NCBI GenBank assembly: GCA_008364785.1 | Contig: VTTJ01000005.1 | Location: forward strand, 248,001-312,000 | Direction: 5' to 3' | Source: Bacillus sp. BGMRC 2118 | Lineage (GTDB): Bacteria > Bacillota > Bacilli > Bacillales > SA4 | DNA: 64,000 nucleotides | Part shown: positions 63,484-64,000 of the stretch, piece after piece | Layout of the letters: each line of letters starts with the position of its first letter | Numbering within the stretch: position 1 is the first letter of the stretch | Made by a program: the position numbers and the translations under genes | The notes under the pieces: generated by a model | Database searches by the model: none | What the model saw: the letters and a program-made list of their open reading frames with translations, nothing else | What the model was told of the DNA's origin: nothing

Positions 63484-64000
63484 TTACAGTAACCCTAGTT
63501 GTTCTAGACAAAGGTTTATCCCATCATCTTCAGGCTGAATTCGTTATAAAGGATGCTGCTTCCTTCGTCTGCTGTACACCATTTGCCATTGCCACTCCAG
63601 TACCAGCAAATTGGAGCATCTCATTATCATTTAGTCCATCTCCAAATGTAATTATATCTTTTCTAGTAAATCCGAGTTACGTCATCTTTACTACAATTCC
63701 TTAGCTTTTTGATCCCCCACTTGGCAAAACATCAGTAGCAAGATCCTGCCACCGGATGAAACGAAAGTGAGGATAGTTCTTCATATAATGTAATTCTTCA
63801 TCTCTTCCACAAAATAATTATGTTTGATAAACATCATTTCCCAAGTAATATTCTTCATCGAGATCAGTGTGATTGAAATTAAGTGTGCCTAAGCTTTCAT
63901 GTATATGTTGGTGATTATCGGCAGTAGACTTCATTTGACTATGATCGATCCATAAATATTAAAGCATGCTGGTTACGTTTTGATGTACCACATAACTCTT
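63484..64000 (-). pseudogene. ykrA: Degraded HAD-superfamily (Cof-type) phosphatase YkrA, runs off the edge
   Basis: Conceptual translation on the minus strand gives a clear Cof/HAD C-terminal half: HFRFIRWQDLATDVLPSGGS, then FTRKDIITFGDGLNDNEMLQ and GTGVAMANGVQQTKEAAS. The HAD motif IV (FGDGLND) is intact. But the frame is interrupted by at least four in-frame stops (one after TSML, one after DVYQT, one after GGSKS, one after VKMT) and a frameshift near 63538, after which PEDDGINLCLEQLGLL and a stop complete the gene. Position next to def equals ykrA of B. subtilis. Several lesions make sequencing error an unlikely cause. Confidence 0.85.

Noticed and set aside
63444..63704. Plus-strand frame after def
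   Set aside because: It is antisense to the ykrA pseudogene, whose homology on the minus strand is clear.

Overview
The window is a stretch of core chromosome from an AT-rich, endospore-forming Bacillaceae bacterium (Firmicutes, order Bacillales). From bshC at the left edge to def and a ruined ykrA at the right edge, the order and strand of nearly every gene is the mirror image of the Bacillus subtilis block ykrA-def-ykyA-pdhABCD...speA-yktABC...ylaF-ylaN-ftsW-pycA-ctaA-ctaBCDEFG-ylbB...ylbQ-bshC. Strong AGGAGG-type ribosome binding sites, frequent TTG/GTG starts, paired U-rich terminator hairpins and sporulation genes (ylbJ, ylbO, ylaJ, ytvI, the csfG RNA) fit this placement. I see no tRNA, rRNA, prophage, insertion sequence or CRISPR array.

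Layout. 1-6338: bacillithiol ligase bshC (cut by the edge), a DUF3397 membrane protein, ketopantoate reductase panE, and a three-gene biotin-dependent acyl-CoA carboxylase operon that B. subtilis does not have at this place. 6630-16295: acetyltransferase ylbP, RsfA-type regulator ylbO, a crotonase-fold enzyme with an altered catalytic residue, rpmF-ylbN, tmcAL, the ylbL protease and ylbK lipase-like pair, ylbJ, coaD and rsmD. 16296-23630: the csfG sporulation RNA, then ylbG, ricF (ylbF), ylbE, ylbD, a CAP protein, a CBS protein and several small unknowns. 23684-34018: Asp23, ytvI and the whole cytochrome caa3 oxidase locus (ctaM, ctaG, ctaF, ctaE, ctaD, ctaC, ctaB, ctaA). 34193-42341: pycA, ftsW, ylaN, ylaL, phoH2, ylaJ. 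42598-50744: small yla/ykt genes, typA, suhB, a nitronate monooxygenase. 51109-53225: speA (arginine decarboxylase) converging on the dual-function RNA gene sr1, which encodes the 40-residue peptide SR1P. 53521-56210: DUF1885, an M23 endopeptidase lipoprotein, a tiny membrane protein and a thioredoxin-like lipoprotein. 56336-63340: pdhABCD, ykyA, def; then the ykrA pseudogene to the edge.

How it works together. Central carbon metabolism dominates: pyruvate is carboxylated by PycA or oxidised by the Pdh complex, and electrons leave through caa3 oxidase whose heme A is made by CtaB/CtaA. Regulatory DNA visible in the sequence agrees with this: two ResD-like boxes between ctaB and ctaA; a CcpA site and two perfect CcpN operators at sr1; a CcpA-like site ahead of the acyl-CoA carboxylase operon; and a separate promoter plus terminator splitting ctaG-ctaM from ctaCDEF.

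The least explained structure is a family of dispersed intergenic repeats of about 165 bp (five near-complete or internally deleted copies and one half copy, plus fragments) whose two pairs of inverted arms are interleaved, as in a pseudoknot. I did not find an obviously new multi-gene system.
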